DNA from: Streptomyces sp. NBC_00442
GTDB lineage: Bacteria; Actinomycetota; Actinomycetes; Streptomycetales; Streptomycetaceae
Assembly (NCBI RefSeq): GCF_036014195.1
Contig: NZ_CP107918.1
Span: 2,914,001-2,978,000, forward strand
Direction of reading: 5' to 3'
Length of the DNA stretch: 64,000 nucleotides
Under the pieces are notes generated by a model that was not told the origin of the DNA, ran no database searches, and saw only the letters and a list, made by a program, of their open reading frames with translations. Below are positions 28,791 to 38,674 of the stretch, in pieces. Each line of letters begins with the position of its first letter. Positions within the stretch are counted from its first letter, which is position 1. The position numbers and the translations under genes were made by a program.

Positions 28791-30361
28791 GACTTGCCTC
28801 CTGCGAGGAGCTTCTGGACGGCCGGGTCGGTCAGGCCGAGGAGGACCGCGGGCCAGAGCCCGGCGAGGACGGTGAGCGCGACGAGCGGGCTCCACGCGGC
28901 GAACTCGTAGCCCTGGATGTCGGCGAGCTGCGGGCCCTCGGCGGGCTTGCCGCCCATGCAGACCCGGCGCACGACGACCAGCAGGTACGCGGCGGTGAGC
29001 AGGGTGCCGAAGGCCGCGATCGCCACGAAGGTGAGGAACGCGGGGCGGCTGAGGCCGGCCGCGGGGTCGAACGCGCCGAACATGGCGAGCATCTCGCCCC
29101 AGAACCCGGCGAGTCCGGGCAGTCCGAGCGAGGCGACGGCGGCGAAGGCGAGGAGACCGCCCAGCCGCGGGGCGCGGCCGTAGAGGGCGGCACCGGTGGC
29201 GCCGGCGAGGGTGTCGAGGTCGGCGGTGCCGTACCGGTCCTTGAGCGCGCCGACCAGGAAGAACAGCAGGCCGGTGATGAGGCCGTGGGCGATGTTGGCG
29301 AAGAGCGCGCCGTTGACGCCGGTGGGGGTCATCGAGGCGATGCCGAGGAGCACGAAGCCCATGTGGCCGACGGAGGAGTACGCGATGAGCCGCTTCAGGT
29401 CGCCCTTGTTGCCCTCTTTGGCGAGGGAGAGGCAGGCGAGGGATCCGTAGATGATCCCGGCGACGGCGAAGGCGGCCAGGTAGGGCGCGAAGGTGTGCAT
29501 GCCGTGCGGCGCGATGGGCAGCACGATGCGGACGAAGCCGTACGTGCCCATCTTCAGCAGGACGCCGGCCAGGAGCACCGAGCCGACGGTCGGGGCGGCG
29601 GTGTGCGCGTCCGGGAGCCAGCTGTGCAGGGGGAACATCGGGGTCTTGACCGCGAGCCCGATCCCGATCGCCAGAACGGCGATGACCTGCACGGACGTCG
29701 TCAGCCCACGGCCGTTGTCAGTGGCGAGTGCCACCATGTCGAATGTGCCCGCCTTGACCCCGATCAGGAGCAGGCCGAGCAGCATGACGACGGAGCCGAG
29801 CAGGGTGTAGAGGATGAACTTCCAGGCGGCGGCGGTCCTCCCGGCCCCGCCCCAGCGGGCGATCAGGAAGTACATCGGGATGAGAACCATCTCGAACGCG
29901 AGGAAGAACAGCACGAGGTCGAGGACGGCGAAGGTGGCGAGGGTGCCGGACTCCAGGACGAGCAGGAGCGCGACGAACGCCTTCGGGCCGGGGCCCGCAG
30001 GCATCTTGAAGTAGGAGTACAGCGCGCAGAGGAAGGTCAGCAGCGCGGTCAGGACGAGGAGGGGGAGCGAGATGCCGTCGACGCCGAGGTGGATGTGGAC
30101 GTTGAGCGCCGGGATCCACTGGATGTCCGTCGTGGCCTGCATCTTCGACGGGTGGCCGTGGTCGAAGCCGAGCGCGAGGACGATCGCGGCGAGCAGGATC
30201 ACGCCGGTCACGGTCACGCCGTGGCGGAGCACGGCCTGCTCGGGGCTCCTGCCCTTCAGGCCCGGCGGGGCGGGCAGCAGGGCCGCCACGGCGCCGATGA
30301 GGGGGACGACGACGATGAACGCCAGAAGGAACTGCATCACGGACTCGCTGATATCGATCAC
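28787..30361 (-). CDS. nuoM: Complex I membrane subunit NuoM
   Basis: A 524-residue antiporter-like subunit. E157 in LAFEMVLIPMYFLI and K239 in AVKTPMFPLHSWLPDAH, the conserved proton-path pair, are intact, followed by HTAAPTVGSVLLAGVLLKMGTYG. Start GTG 30361 lies three bases after nuoL; an internal ATG (MQFLLAF) eight codons later is possible. It overlaps nuoN by four bases. The protein is expected to pump protons in the membrane arm. Confidence 0.95.
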   Translation of the reverse strand: MIDISESVMQFLLAFIVVVPLIGAVAALLPAPPGLKGRSPEQAVLRHGVTVTGVILLAAIVLALGFDHGHPSKMQATTDIQWIPALNVHIHLGVDGISLPLLVLTALLTFLCALYSYFKMPAGPGPKAFVALLLVLESGTLATFAVLDLVLFFLAFEMVLIPMYFLIARWGGAGRTAAAWKFILYTLLGSVVMLLGLLLIGVKAGTFDMVALATDNGRGLTTSVQVIAVLAIGIGLAVKTPMFPLHSWLPDAHTAAPTVGSVLLAGVLLKMGTYGFVRIVLPIAPHGMHTFAPYLAAFAVAGIIYGSLACLSLAKEGNKGDLKRLIAYSSVGHMGFVLLGIASMTPTGVNGALFANIAHGLITGLLFFLVGALKDRYGTADLDTLAGATGAALYGRAPRLGGLLAFAAVASLGLPGLAGFWGEMLAMFGAFDPAAGLSRPAFLTFVAIAAFGTLLTAAYLLVVVRRVCMGGKPAEGPQLADIQGYEFAAWSPLVALTVLAGLWPAVLLGLTDPAVQKLLAGGKS

Positions 30362-30364
30362 GGC

Positions 30365-32365
30365 TCAGGACCCCGCGGTGACGTTGGCAAGGACGACCAC
30401 GGCGGCCGCCAGGACGAGTGAGCCGGCCAGCAGCGCGCCGAGGTAGCTCTGCACATTGCCGTTCTGCGCCCGGCGCACGGCCCGGCCGAGCCAGCGCGGC
30501 CCGGCGCTCGCAGCGCGCACGTACGTCTCGACGACCTCCCGGTCAAGGAAGCGGACCAGGTCGGCCGCGGCCAGGGCAGGGCGCACGAACAGGGCGTGGT
30601 AGACGGCGTCCAGGTGGAAGCCGGTGGCCGCGTGGCGGTGCAGCGGGCCGAGCAGGAACCGGCCCGGGTCGGCCGGGTCGGGGGCGGACGCGATGGAGCC
30701 GTAGACCTCGGTGTGGCTGGCGATGGCCTCCTCCTCGACCAGGCTGCCGTCGCCCTCGGGGTGCGCGGCGACGGCGCCCATCGGGGTGCGGGCGGCCAGG
30801 GCCGAGGTGTGGCGCCAGGCGGCGTAGGTGACCAGGCCGCCGACCACGGCGACGCCCGTGGACAGTACGGCGGTGGTGACAGCCGGGGTGAGGGCGCGTC
30901 CGTCGAACCAGTCGCCGAGGTAGCCGGTGGTCAGTCCGAACGCGAGGGAGGGGATGGCGAGCACCCACAGGACGGCGTTCATGACGATGGGCTGACGACC
31001 GTGGTCCGGGGCTTCGGCTCCCCTGCCGCGGAAGGCGAGCAGCCACAGGCGCATCGCGTACGCGGCGGTGAGCAGGGCGGCCAGGAGTCCGGCGATCAGC
31101 ACGGTCCAGCCGGCGCCCGGCGGGGCGACCTGGCTCTCGCCGAGCGCGGTGTGCTCGGCGGCGGACAGGACGGCTTCCTTGGAGAAGAAGCCGGCGAACG
31201 GCGGGATCGCGGCGAGCGCGAGCAGGGCGACGGTCATCGTCCAGAACGCGTCGGGGATTTGCTTGGCGAGGCCGCCCATGCGGGACATGACGGTCAGGGA
31301 GTTGGTGCCGGTCGCGTGGATGACCACACCGGCGGCGAGGAAGAGCAGCGCCTTGAAGGCGCCGTGCGACAGGAGGTGGAAGACGGCGGCCCCGCGGTCG
31401 CCGACGGCCAGGGCGCCCGACAGATAGCCGAGCTGGCCGATGGTCGAGTAGGCGAGGACGCGTTTGATGTCGTCCTGGGCGAGCGCGGCAAGACCCGAGC
31501 CGACCATGGTGATCGCGGCCATCACGGCGAGCACCGTCATCGCGGCGGCGGACGCGGCGAAGACGGGGAGCAGCCGGGCCACGAAGTAGATGCCGGCGGC
31601 GACCATCGTCGCGGCGTGGATCAGCGCGGAGACCGGGGTCGGGCCGGCCATCGCGTCGGGCAGCCAGGTGTGCAGCGGGAACTGGGCGGACTTGCCGGCC
31701 ACGCCCGCGAGCAGCAGCAGGGCGATGAGGGTGGGGTGGTCGATGCCGCCGGTCAGGGCGGCCTGGACGACGCCGGTGATCCGGAACGTACCGGCGTCGG
31801 TGGCGAGCGCGAACAGACCGATGAGGAAGGGGACGTCGCCGAGCTTGGTGACCAGGAAGGCCTTCAGGGAGGCGGCCCGCGCCTCGGGGGTCTCCCAGTA
31901 GTGGCCGACCAGGAAGTAGGAGCAGATGCCCATGACCTCCCAGCCGACCAGGAGCACCATCAGGTCGCCGGAGTAGACGACGAGCAGCATCGCGGAGGTG
32001 AACAGGGACACGAGCGCGGCGTACGAGGTGTAGCGCGGGTCGTCGCGGAGGTAGCCCGTCGAGTAGAGCTGCACGCAGGTGGCGACCAGGCCGACGAGGA
32101 CGGCGACGAGGACGGCGAACCCGTCCAGGTGGAGGGCCAGTTCGATCGGCACCGAGCCGGTCGGCGTGAGCCGGGTGGCCGCGTCGATCGCCTTGCCGCC
32201 GCCCTGGTCGACGGCGACGACGACGGCGAGGACGAACGCGGCGAACGTGGGGAGCACCGCGAGCGGGCGGACGAAGCCGGGGGCGCGGCGGCCGAGCAGC
32301 AGGCCGGCCGCGGCTCCCAGGAACGGAAGGAGCGGAACGAGGACGGCGAGGGTCGTGGTGGTCAC
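30365..32365 (-). CDS. nuoL: Complex I membrane subunit NuoL
   Basis: A 666-residue distal antiporter-like subunit that carries the long lateral helix at its C-terminus. E143 in [17 protein letters not shown] and K225 in [17 protein letters not shown] are kept, as is the HAATMVAAG segment. GTG 32365 overlaps the nuoK stop by four bases. The residues argue that this partial complex pumps protons rather than being a relic. Confidence 0.96.
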   Translation of the reverse strand: MTTTTLAVLVPLLPFLGAAAGLLLGRRAPGFVRPLAVLPTFAAFVLAVVVAVDQGGGKAIDAATRLTPTGSVPIELALHLDGFAVLVAVLVGLVATCVQLYSTGYLRDDPRYTSYAALVSLFTSAMLLVVYSGDLMVLLVGWEVMGICSYFLVGHYWETPEARAASLKAFLVTKLGDVPFLIGLFALATDAGTFRITGVVQAALTGGIDHPTLIALLLLAGVAGKSAQFPLHTWLPDAMAGPTPVSALIHAATMVAAGIYFVARLLPVFAASAAAMTVLAVMAAITMVGSGLAALAQDDIKRVLAYSTIGQLGYLSGALAVGDRGAAVFHLLSHGAFKALLFLAAGVVIHATGTNSLTVMSRMGGLAKQIPDAFWTMTVALLALAAIPPFAGFFSKEAVLSAAEHTALGESQVAPPGAGWTVLIAGLLAALLTAAYAMRLWLLAFRGRGAEAPDHGRQPIVMNAVLWVLAIPSLAFGLTTGYLGDWFDGRALTPAVTTAVLSTGVAVVGGLVTYAAWRHTSALAARTPMGAVAAHPEGDGSLVEEEAIASHTEVYGSIASAPDPADPGRFLLGPLHRHAATGFHLDAVYHALFVRPALAAADLVRFLDREVVETYVRAASAGPRWLGRAVRRAQNGNVQSYLGALLAGSLVLAAAVVVLANVTAGS

Positions 32366-32754
32366 GCGGCGGCCTCAGCCTTCTGTGCCGGGGCGGCGGG
32401 GTCTTCGGGACCCTCGGGGTCTTCGGGGCCGGCCGGGTCGGGGCCGCGGCCCTCGGCGGTGTCACGGAGCTTGTCGATGTCGGCGGTACCGCGGTTGCGG
32501 TACACGGCGAGCACGATCGCGAGGCCGATGCCGATCTCGGCGGCGGCGATGGCGATGGTGAACAGGGTGAGCGCCTGGCCGGCGTGGAGGCTGTCGCGCA
32601 GCCAGACGTCGAAGGCGACGAGGTTGAGGTTGACGGCGTTGAGCATCAGCTCGACGGACATCAGGACCAGGATCGCGTTGCGTCGCGCGAGCACACCGTA
32701 GAGGCCGGTGCAGAACAGGAGGACGGCGAGCACGGCGGGATAGGCGAGGTGCAT
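32362..32754 (-). CDS. nuoK: Complex I membrane subunit NuoK with extended tail
   Basis: A small three-helix subunit, 130 residues. The family Glu residues are E35 in [12 protein letters not shown] and E73 in [11 protein letters not shown]. NuoK is usually about 100 residues; here the last 30 are an Asp/Glu/Pro/Ala tail ([14 protein letters not shown]) likely exposed in the cytoplasm. It shares one base with the nuoJ stop, so translation is coupled. Confidence 0.95.
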   Translation of the reverse strand: MHLAYPAVLAVLLFCTGLYGVLARRNAILVLMSVELMLNAVNLNLVAFDVWLRDSLHAGQALTLFTIAIAAAEIGIGLAIVLAVYRNRGTADIDKLRDTAEGRGPDPAGPEDPEGPEDPAAPAQKAEAAA

Positions 32755-33368
32755 CAGCGCGACTCCGTCTCACGGGGGGCGGCGGCGTCCGCGGAGGTGT
32801 CGCCGGTGCCCGGGGTGCCGCTCTTGCGGGACAGCACGATCGCACCGACCAGCGCCGCGAGGAGCAGGACGGACAGCGCCTCGAAGGGCAGCACCCAGTG
32901 CCGGAAGAGAATCTCTCCGGACACCTTGGTGGAGCCCTGGGCGGGTCCGTCCAGATCGATCCAGCTCGTGCGGAAACCGTCCACGACGACCCAGACGAGG
33001 GTTCCGGCCGCGGCGACGGCCACCGTGAGCGCCACCCAGCGGTTGTTGGAGTCGGCGTCCGGGGAGCGGCCGATGGGGGCCCTGGTCAGCATCAGTCCGA
33101 ACAGGAGGAGCACCACGATCGAGCCGACGTAGATGAGGACCTGCACCCAGGCGATGAACTCGGCGGTGAGCAGGAGGTATTCGACGGCGAGGCCGCCGAG
33201 CGCCACGACGAGCCACAGGGCGGCGTGCACCAGCTGCCGGGTCGTGACGGTCATGACGGCCGCGCCGAGGGTGGCGATGCCGACGAGGAGGAAGGCGATC
33301 TCCACGCCGGTCGGCGACAGGAAGCCCTGCGGCGCGGTGAGGGCCGCCTGGGCGAGGATCGCGCTCAT
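32754..33368 (-). CDS. nuoJ: Complex I membrane subunit NuoJ
   Basis: A 204-residue subunit with five helices. [21 protein letters not shown] and the pi-bulge helix region [26 protein letters not shown] match NuoJ. ATG 33368 overlaps the nuoI stop by four bases. A short hydrophilic tail ends the protein. It links the quinone cavity to the pumping arm. Confidence 0.95.
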   Translation of the reverse strand: MSAILAQAALTAPQGFLSPTGVEIAFLLVGIATLGAAVMTVTTRQLVHAALWLVVALGGLAVEYLLLTAEFIAWVQVLIYVGSIVVLLLFGLMLTRAPIGRSPDADSNNRWVALTVAVAAAGTLVWVVVDGFRTSWIDLDGPAQGSTKVSGEILFRHWVLPFEALSVLLLAALVGAIVLSRKSGTPGTGDTSADAAAPRETESR

Positions 33369-34000
33369 GCCCGACCTCCCTCGGGGCCGGAGTCCGGGTT
33401 CGGGGCGGGGTCCGTGGGAGCGGCGCCGTCGGTGCCGGCCTGCGCGCCCTCGCTCCCGGCCTGCGCGGCTTCGGCTGCCTGGGCGGCGGCCAGTTTGTCG
33501 GCGGCCTTGCGGGCGGCGACGACTTCCTTGGGCTCCTCGGCGCCGGGGTCGAGCGCGGGCGGGGCCGGGACCGTCCACATCCAGTCGCGCAGCTTGTCGC
33601 GCTCGTGGGTGAGCTCGTGGATGTCCGTCTCCGCGTACTCGAACTCGGGGGACCAGAACAGCGCGTCGAAGGGGCACACCTCGATGCAGATGCCGCAGTA
33701 CATGCAGAGCGAGAAGTCGATGGCGAACCGGTCGAGGACATTGCGGCTGCGTTCGCGGCCGCCCTCGACGGCGGCGGGCACCGTCTCCTTGTGGGAGTCG
33801 ATGTAGATGCACCAGTCGGGGCACTCGCGGGCGCACAGCATGCACACCGTGCAGTTCTCCTCGAACAGGCCGATCACGCCCCGGCTGCGGGGCGGGAGTT
33901 CGGGCTGGACATCGGGGTACTGCGCGGTGACGGTCTTCTTCGTCATCGTGCGGAGTGTGACGGCGAGGCCCTTGGCGAGGCCGGAACCGGGGACAGCCAT
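33365..34000 (-). CDS. nuoI: Complex I iron-sulfur subunit NuoI with Ala-rich tail
   Basis: An 8Fe-8S ferredoxin-like subunit, 211 residues. Both [4Fe-4S] motifs are complete: C50, C53, C56, C60 and C99, C102, C105, C109, each as CxxCxxCxxxCP. It carries electrons to cluster N2 in NuoB. In complexes without an NADH module it is a plausible docking point for ferredoxin. Residues 150-211 are a Lys/Ala/Gln then Gly/Pro tail absent from ordinary NuoI. Start ATG 34000 shares one base with the nuoH stop (TAATG). Confidence 0.96.
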   Translation of the reverse strand: MAVPGSGLAKGLAVTLRTMTKKTVTAQYPDVQPELPPRSRGVIGLFEENCTVCMLCARECPDWCIYIDSHKETVPAAVEGGRERSRNVLDRFAIDFSLCMYCGICIEVCPFDALFWSPEFEYAETDIHELTHERDKLRDWMWTVPAPPALDPGAEEPKEVVAARKAADKLAAAQAAEAAQAGSEGAQAGTDGAAPTDPAPNPDSGPEGGRA

Positions 34001-34968
34001 TAGCTGATCGCCACCTTCACGATGCCGGTGAGCGCGATCTGGGCGAGCGCGAGCGGGATGAGTGTGGTCCAGGCGAGCTTCTGCAGTTGGTCCTCGCGGA
34101 GGCGGGGGTAGCTGACCCGGAGCCAGATGACGACGAAGGCGAGCACGGCCGTCTTGAGCAGGGTCCAGACCCAGCCGAGGCCGTCGGCGCCCCACGGGCC
34201 GTGCCAGCCGCCGAGGAACAGAACGGTGGTGAGGCCGCACAGGACGACGATGCCGGCGTACTCGGCGAGCAGGAACAGCGCGAAGCGCAGGCCCGTGTAC
34301 TCGGTGTACGCGCCGAAGATGATCTCGGAGTCGGCGACGGGCATGTCGAAGGGCGGGCGCTGGAGTTCGGCGAGACCGGCGACGAAGAAGACGAGCGCGC
34401 CGGTGATCTGCCAGGGCAGCCACCACCAGTGGAAGGCGTTGAGGATGCCGGGCAGCGAGACCGTGCCGGCGGCCATCGCCACGGAGGCGGCGGCGAGCAG
34501 CATCGGCAGCTCGTACGCGAGGAGCTGGGCGGCGGTGCGCAGTCCGCCCAGGAGGGAGAACTTGTTGGCCGAGGCCCAGCCCGCCATGAGCGAGCCGAGC
34601 ACGCCCACGCCCATCACGGCGAGCACGAAGAAGATGCCCGCGTCGACGGCCTGGCCGACCGCGCCCGCGCTCGGGCCGATGGGGACGGCCACGAGGACGA
34701 GGAGGTAGGGCAGCAGGGCGACGGCGGGGGCGAGCTGGAAGATCCGCCGGTCGGCCGCGGCCGGGACGATGTCTTCCTTCTGTGCGAACTTCACGCCGTC
34801 CGCGACGAGTTGGGCCCAGCCGTGGAAGCCGCCGGCGTACATCGGGCCGAGCCGGCCCTGCATGTGCGCCATCACCTTGTGCTCGGCCTGCCCCACGACC
34901 AGCGGGAGGACGAGGAACACGACGAAGACGACGACCAGCCTGATGGCGACGTCGAGTGCGTCATTCAC
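34000..34968 (-). CDS. nuoH: Complex I membrane subunit NuoH
   Basis: The membrane anchor that forms the quinone chamber with NuoB and NuoD, 322 residues from GTG 34968, overlapping nuoC by eight bases. [15 protein letters not shown] and [12 protein letters not shown] are typical. The acidic loop reads [22 protein letters not shown]. Ordinary NuoH has PEAE here, so one conserved Glu is replaced by Val, as expected for a divergent second-cluster complex. About eight helices are visible. Confidence 0.95.
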   Translation of the reverse strand: MNDALDVAIRLVVVFVVFLVLPLVVGQAEHKVMAHMQGRLGPMYAGGFHGWAQLVADGVKFAQKEDIVPAAADRRIFQLAPAVALLPYLLVLVAVPIGPSAGAVGQAVDAGIFFVLAVMGVGVLGSLMAGWASANKFSLLGGLRTAAQLLAYELPMLLAAASVAMAAGTVSLPGILNAFHWWWLPWQITGALVFFVAGLAELQRPPFDMPVADSEIIFGAYTEYTGLRFALFLLAEYAGIVVLCGLTTVLFLGGWHGPWGADGLGWVWTLLKTAVLAFVVIWLRVSYPRLREDQLQKLAWTTLIPLALAQIALTGIVKVAIS

Positions 34969-36076
34969 GCGGGTCGCCTCCGGCGGGGTCGTTGGGGTGG
35001 GCGGGTTCGTTCGGTCCGGCGGGTTCGTTCGGTCCGGCGGGTTCGTTCTGTTCGGCGGGTTCGTTCGGTCCGGCTTCACCGGTTCCGGCATCCGGGGCGG
35101 GTTCCGCCTCCGGTCCCTCGTCGGCGAAGGCGGGTTTGGGGTGGTGCCAGGGGGCGTCGGAGCTGCGGGTACGCGGCCGCGCGGCGGCCCCGCCCGGCCC
35201 GGACTCCTCCGCCGCACCCGGAGCCGCTTCCGTCCCCGGGGTCACCGGAGTCGCCCCCGCATCCGGAGTGGCCGGGTTCGCCGGACCGGCCGGAGTCGCC
35301 CCCGCATCCGGGGTCGCCGGAGTGGTCGGGGCGGCCTCCGTCGCCTGCGAGGCCGAGCCCTCCGATGCCGTGCGGGCCCGCCGCACCGGACGGTCGCCCG
35401 CCGCGCGCACGGGACGCTCCCCCGCCGCGCGGGCCGGGCGGTCGCCCGCCGCGCGTGGGGTTCGGGCCGGGCGGGACGGGGCCGGGGGGAGCTGGCCCTT
35501 CAGGGGGCCCCACTCGTTGGGGTCGGGGACGCCGGGCGGAAGCATCTGACGGCGCTTGGGCCCGCCGTGTGCCGCACCCGCCGCGGGCTCGCCGGGCTCC
35601 TTCGCTCCCGGCCACGCCTTCGCGACGCGCGCCGCGAGGACGAAGTCCTTGCGCAGGGGGTGGCCCTCGAAGTTCTCGGGGAGGAGCAGCGGCACCAGGT
35701 GCGGATGGCCGGCGAATTCGACACCGAACATCTCGTGGGTCTCGCGCTCGTGCCAGGCCGCGCCCGCGTACACGTCGATGGCCGAGGGCAGCGCGGGGGC
35801 CGTGTGCGGGACGGTCGTGCGCAGGAGCAGGCGGCGGACCGTGCCGTCGGCCAGGGCGACGACATGGGCGCAGACCTGGAAGCCCGCGTCCGGTTCGTCG
35901 ACCGCGCTCAGCCAGTCGAAGTAGGTGCAGCCCAGCTGGTCGCGGGCGGTCTGGAGCGCCGCGATCCAGGAGTCGGCGGGCACGTCGACGGTGAGCAGGC
36001 CGTACGCCCGCGCCGCCGTGGCCTGCTCGCCGAAGACGTCGGTGACGCCGTCCGGCAGGGTGTCGTACGCGTTCAC
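34961..36076 (-). CDS. nuoC: NuoC-like 30-kDa subunit with long repetitive C-terminal tail
   Basis: A 371-residue protein from GTG 36076 that overlaps the nuoB stop by four bases. Residues 1-170 match the complex I 30-kDa subunit, with the signature [13 protein letters not shown] and LRKDFVL. The remaining 200 residues are low-complexity: Arg/Ala repeats (AAGDRPVR type), Asp-Ala-Gly-Ala-Thr-Pro repeats, and Asn-Glu-Pro-Ala units coded by an 18-bp tandem repeat (35001-35072). There is no fused NuoD domain, and nuoD is not found next to it, where it normally stands. Confidence 0.9.
   Translation of the reverse strand: MNAYDTLPDGVTDVFGEQATAARAYGLLTVDVPADSWIAALQTARDQLGCTYFDWLSAVDEPDAGFQVCAHVVALADGTVRRLLLRTTVPHTAPALPSAIDVYAGAAWHERETHEMFGVEFAGHPHLVPLLLPENFEGHPLRKDFVLAARVAKAWPGAKEPGEPAAGAAHGGPKRRQMLPPGVPDPNEWGPLKGQLPPAPSRPARTPRAAGDRPARAAGERPVRAAGDRPVRRARTASEGSASQATEAAPTTPATPDAGATPAGPANPATPDAGATPVTPGTEAAPGAAEESGPGGAAARPRTRSSDAPWHHPKPAFADEGPEAEPAPDAGTGEAGPNEPAEQNEPAGPNEPAGPNEPAHPNDPAGGDPRE
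35001..35072 (-). repeat. Four-copy 18-bp minisatellite in nuoC
   Basis: The unit GCGGGTTCGTTCGGTCCG (plus strand) occurs exactly at 35001, 35019 and 35055. A variant at 35037 has T for G and T for C. It codes for Asn-Glu-Pro-Ala repeats near the NuoC C-terminus. Confidence 0.95.
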
Positions 36077-36696
36077 GCCCGGCCCTCCCCGGGGGTCGGC
36101 GGCGCGGCGACGAGCCCGCTGGTCAGCTGGGCCGGGGTGGCCGCGTTCGCGTACCGCTCGCCGAGCGATTCGCGGGCGATCTTCTCCTGGAGCTTGAGGA
36201 TGCCCTGGAGCAGCGCCTCGGGCCGGGGCGGGCAGCCGGGCACGTACACGTCGACCGGGATGATCTGGTCGACGCCCTTGGTCACCGAGTACGAGTCCCA
36301 GTACGGGCCGCCGCAGTTGGAGCATGCGCCGAAGGAGATGACGTACTTGGGCTCGGGCATCTGCTCGTACAGCCGCTTGACCGCGGGCGCCATCTTGTCC
36401 GTCACCGTGCCGGAGACGATCATGAGGTCGGCCTGGCGCGGTCCGGGCGCGAAGGGGATCACGCCGAGCCGGATGAAGTCGTGGCGGGCCATGGAGGCCG
36501 CGATGAACTCGATGGCGCAGCAGGCGAGGCCGAAGTTGAAGACCCACAGGCTGTAGCGGCGGCCCCAGTTGAGGACCACCTTCATCGGCGCGGGGGCCAG
36601 CCTCGACAGGACGCCGAGCCGCTGCGGTTCGGGCAGCAACTGGGGGTCGGGCAGCGGCTGCGGCTCGGGCACCTGCTGGGGGTTGGTCACGTCCAT
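36073..36696 (-). CDS. nuoB: Complex I subunit NuoB (cluster N2)
   Basis: A 207-residue subunit that holds the terminal [4Fe-4S] cluster N2, which donates to quinone. All four ligands are present: C59 and C60 in [10 protein letters not shown]125 in [11 protein letters not shown]155 in VPGCPPRPE. The N-terminus has a Pro-Glu-Gln-rich lead of about 25 residues. ATG 36696 is used; GTG 36690, which forms a GTGA overlap with the nuoA stop, is an equally possible start. It is followed by nuoC with a four-base overlap. Confidence 0.96.
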   Translation of the reverse strand: MDVTNPQQVPEPQPLPDPQLLPEPQRLGVLSRLAPAPMKVVLNWGRRYSLWVFNFGLACCAIEFIAASMARHDFIRLGVIPFAPGPRQADLMIVSGTVTDKMAPAVKRLYEQMPEPKYVISFGACSNCGGPYWDSYSVTKGVDQIIPVDVYVPGCPPRPEALLQGILKLQEKIARESLGERYANAATPAQLTSGLVAAPPTPGEGRA

Positions 36697-37094
36697 TCCA
36701 GGACGCCCTTCTTCCATGCGTAGAGCAGTCCCAGGGCCAGGAAGCCCAGGAAGATGAACATCTCGACGAGGGTCGTCGCGCCGAAGCCCGCGGCCGCGAA
36801 GACGGTCGCCCAGGGGAAGAGGAAGATCGAGTCGACGGCGAAGATCACGTACAGGAAGGCGTAGACGTAGTAGCGGACCTGGGTGTGGGCCCAGCCCTCG
36901 CCGACCGGGTCGACTCCGCACTCGTACGTCAGCAGCTTCTCCGGCGTGGGCACGGCGGGCCGCAGCAGCCGCCCGGCCCCGAAGGCCACGGCGACGAACA
37001 GCACTCCGATCACGGCGAGGAGGCCGACGACCGAATAACTGTGGAAGTAGTCGGCAGCCAACGCCGGCGTATGGCGCACGGTCGGTTCCGGCAC
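36687..37094 (-). CDS. nuoA: Complex I membrane subunit NuoA (first gene of the operon)
   Basis: A 135-residue subunit with three helices. [13 protein letters not shown] and the acidic helix [12 protein letters not shown] are family landmarks. GTG 37094 with GAGGGGCG upstream opens the ten-gene unit. The 199-nt gap to the divergent kinase gene must hold the operon promoter and a GGGGTTTTCCC site (37222-37232). Confidence 0.95.
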   Translation of the reverse strand: MPEPTVRHTPALAADYFHSYSVVGLLAVIGVLFVAVAFGAGRLLRPAVPTPEKLLTYECGVDPVGEGWAHTQVRYYVYAFLYVIFAVDSIFLFPWATVFAAAGFGATTLVEMFIFLGFLALGLLYAWKKGVLEWT

Positions 37095-37221
37095 GTCGCG
37101 CCCCTCGTTCCTGGCCTCGATGGTCTCGTCGCGCCCCGTTCGACGCTGTGTACGGTCGGGAGTCTAGGCCCTGCTAAGGGCCCCCTTGGAAGGCGCGTCT
37201 CGCGGGCTGGGCCGCCGGGGT

Positions 37222-37260
37222 GGGGTTTTCCCCCGTACAAGAGGGTGCGGCACCCCATGG
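37222..37260. promoter_or_regulatory. Candidate response-regulator site before kinase 1 and nuoA
   Basis: GGGGTTTTCCCCC followed by GTACAAGAGGGTGCGGC matches the region before kinase 2 (38543-38582), which has the same core in reverse orientation (GGGAAAACCCCC) and then AAGAGGGTG. The position between nuoA and the kinase suits a shared operator. Confidence 0.45.
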
Positions 37261-37293
37261 CGCCGCCGATCCCGGCCCGGCACCCTGGGGACC

Positions 37294-38517
37294 ATGACCA
37301 GGACCCTCCGCGACCAGCAGCGGTACGCAGCACCACCCGCAGGCGGCCCCGCCGGCGCCGGCACGGACGCGCCGCCCGTGGTGCGGTTCGCCTACGACCG
37401 GCACACGTGGAAGGAGGTCGTCCACCTCCTCGCCGACCTCCCGATGGGGATCTTCGGATTCGTCTACGTCGTCGTGATGGTCGTGCTGGGGCTCGGTCTT
37501 TCCGTCACCGTGATCGGTCTTCCGCTGCTCGCGGCGGGCCTGCTCGGCGCGCGTCAGCTGGGTAAGGCGGAGCGGGCCAGGGCGCGGGGTCTGCTCGGGG
37601 TGAGCGTCGAGGAACCCACACCCATCCCGGCGAGCCCGAGCAGGCACGGCGGGTTCTTCCCCTGGCTGTGGACGAGCCTGCGGGACCCGGTGGCCTGGCG
37701 CAATGTGCTGTACGAGTTCGTGCGGCTGCCCTGGGGGATCCTCACCTTCGCCGTGACACTGGTCTCACTCGTCGTGGCCTGGCCGGTGCTCGGGTTCGTC
37801 GTGCGCGGGCTCGCCAACGTCGACCGGATGATGGTGCGCGCCCTGCTCTCGCCCTCCGACAGCCTTGAGCGGCGGATCGCCGAGCTGGAGTCCGACCGGG
37901 GCGTGGTCGTGGACACGGCCGCCGCCGACCTGCGGCGCATCGAACGGGATCTGCACGACGGGGCGCAGGCCCGTCTGGTGGCGCTCGCCATGGGGCTCGG
38001 CCTGGCCAAGGAGAAGCTGCTCGAAGACCCGGACGCGGCGGCCGTCATGGTCGACGAGGCGCACGGCGAGGTGAAGCTGGCCCTCCAGGAGCTGCGCGAC
38101 CTGGCCCGCGGCATCCATCCCGCGGTCCTCACCGACCGCGGCCTGGACGCGGCCCTGTCCTCCGTCGCCTCGCGCTGCACGGTCCCGGTGAAGGTCGCGG
38201 TCGACCTGCCGGCCCGGCCGGCCCCCGCCATCGAGGGCATCGCGTACTTCACGGTCTCCGAGCTGCTCCAGAACGTCAGCAAGCACAGCAGGGCGCGGGC
38301 CGCGTCGGTCGAGGTGTGGCGCAGCGCCGAACGGCTGCTGATCCAGGTCGAGGACAACGGTGTGGGCGGCGCGCGGCTCGACGGCGGCAGCGGCATGGCG
38401 GGGCTCGCTGAGCGGCTCGGGGCGGTGGACGGGCTGCTCGTCCTCGAATCGCCCGTCGGCGGCCCGACCGTCGTGACGGCCGAACTGCCGTGGCGCGACC
38501 GGGGACCGAAGGACTGA
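37294..38517 (+). CDS. Sensor histidine kinase 1 (PF13796-like sensor, HisKA_3)
   Basis: A 407-residue membrane kinase. Two pairs of helices (about 50-85 and 145-175) form a sensor domain without a large extracellular loop. The HisKA_3 dimerisation box has the phospho-His H221 in RRIERDLHDGAQARLVALA. The ATPase domain holds ELLQNVSKHS (N box) and VEDNGVGG and GSGMAGLAERL (G boxes). It is a close paralogue of the next gene, with an 89-nt identical run. It is divergent from nuoA and in line with a single response regulator, so it may govern the nuo or kor genes. Confidence 0.92.
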   Translation: MTRTLRDQQRYAAPPAGGPAGAGTDAPPVVRFAYDRHTWKEVVHLLADLPMGIFGFVYVVVMVVLGLGLSVTVIGLPLLAAGLLGARQLGKAERARARGLLGVSVEEPTPIPASPSRHGGFFPWLWTSLRDPVAWRNVLYEFVRLPWGILTFAVTLVSLVVAWPVLGFVVRGLANVDRMMVRALLSPSDSLERRIAELESDRGVVVDTAAADLRRIERDLHDGAQARLVALAMGLGLAKEKLLEDPDAAAVMVDEAHGEVKLALQELRDLARGIHPAVLTDRGLDAALSSVASRCTVPVKVAVDLPARPAPAIEGIAYFTVSELLQNVSKHSRARAASVEVWRSAERLLIQVEDNGVGGARLDGGSGMAGLAERLGAVDGLLVLESPVGGPTVVTAELPWRDRGPKD

Positions 38518-38542
38518 TTCCGCTCCCTGGCCGCCCGGAGGT

Positions 38543-38582
38543 AGGGAAAACCCCCGGCCGAAGAGGGTGACCGGCTCCATGG
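38543..38582. promoter_or_regulatory. Second copy of the kinase-upstream motif
   Basis: AGGGAAAACCCCC followed by GGCCGAAGAGGGTGACCGGC repeats the upstream element of kinase 1. It lies about 90 nt before kinase 2. Confidence 0.45.
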
Positions 38583-38674
38583 TCGCGGGCGGCGCCGGAC
38601 GCGAAGCTGGTGTTCAAGAGGGGCCGCGGTCACGACGGCGGCCGCATCACGAGTGAGGGACGGGGACAGGACCG

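Noticed and set aside
34961..36076. NuoCD fusion
   Set aside because: The C-terminal part has only low-complexity repeats and none of the NuoD landmarks, so nuoD is truly absent here.
36885..37293. Small gene in the nuoA-kinase divergent gap
   Set aside because: Open frames there overlap nuoA in antisense and lack a ribosome site and family pattern; the gap is better read as a promoter region.
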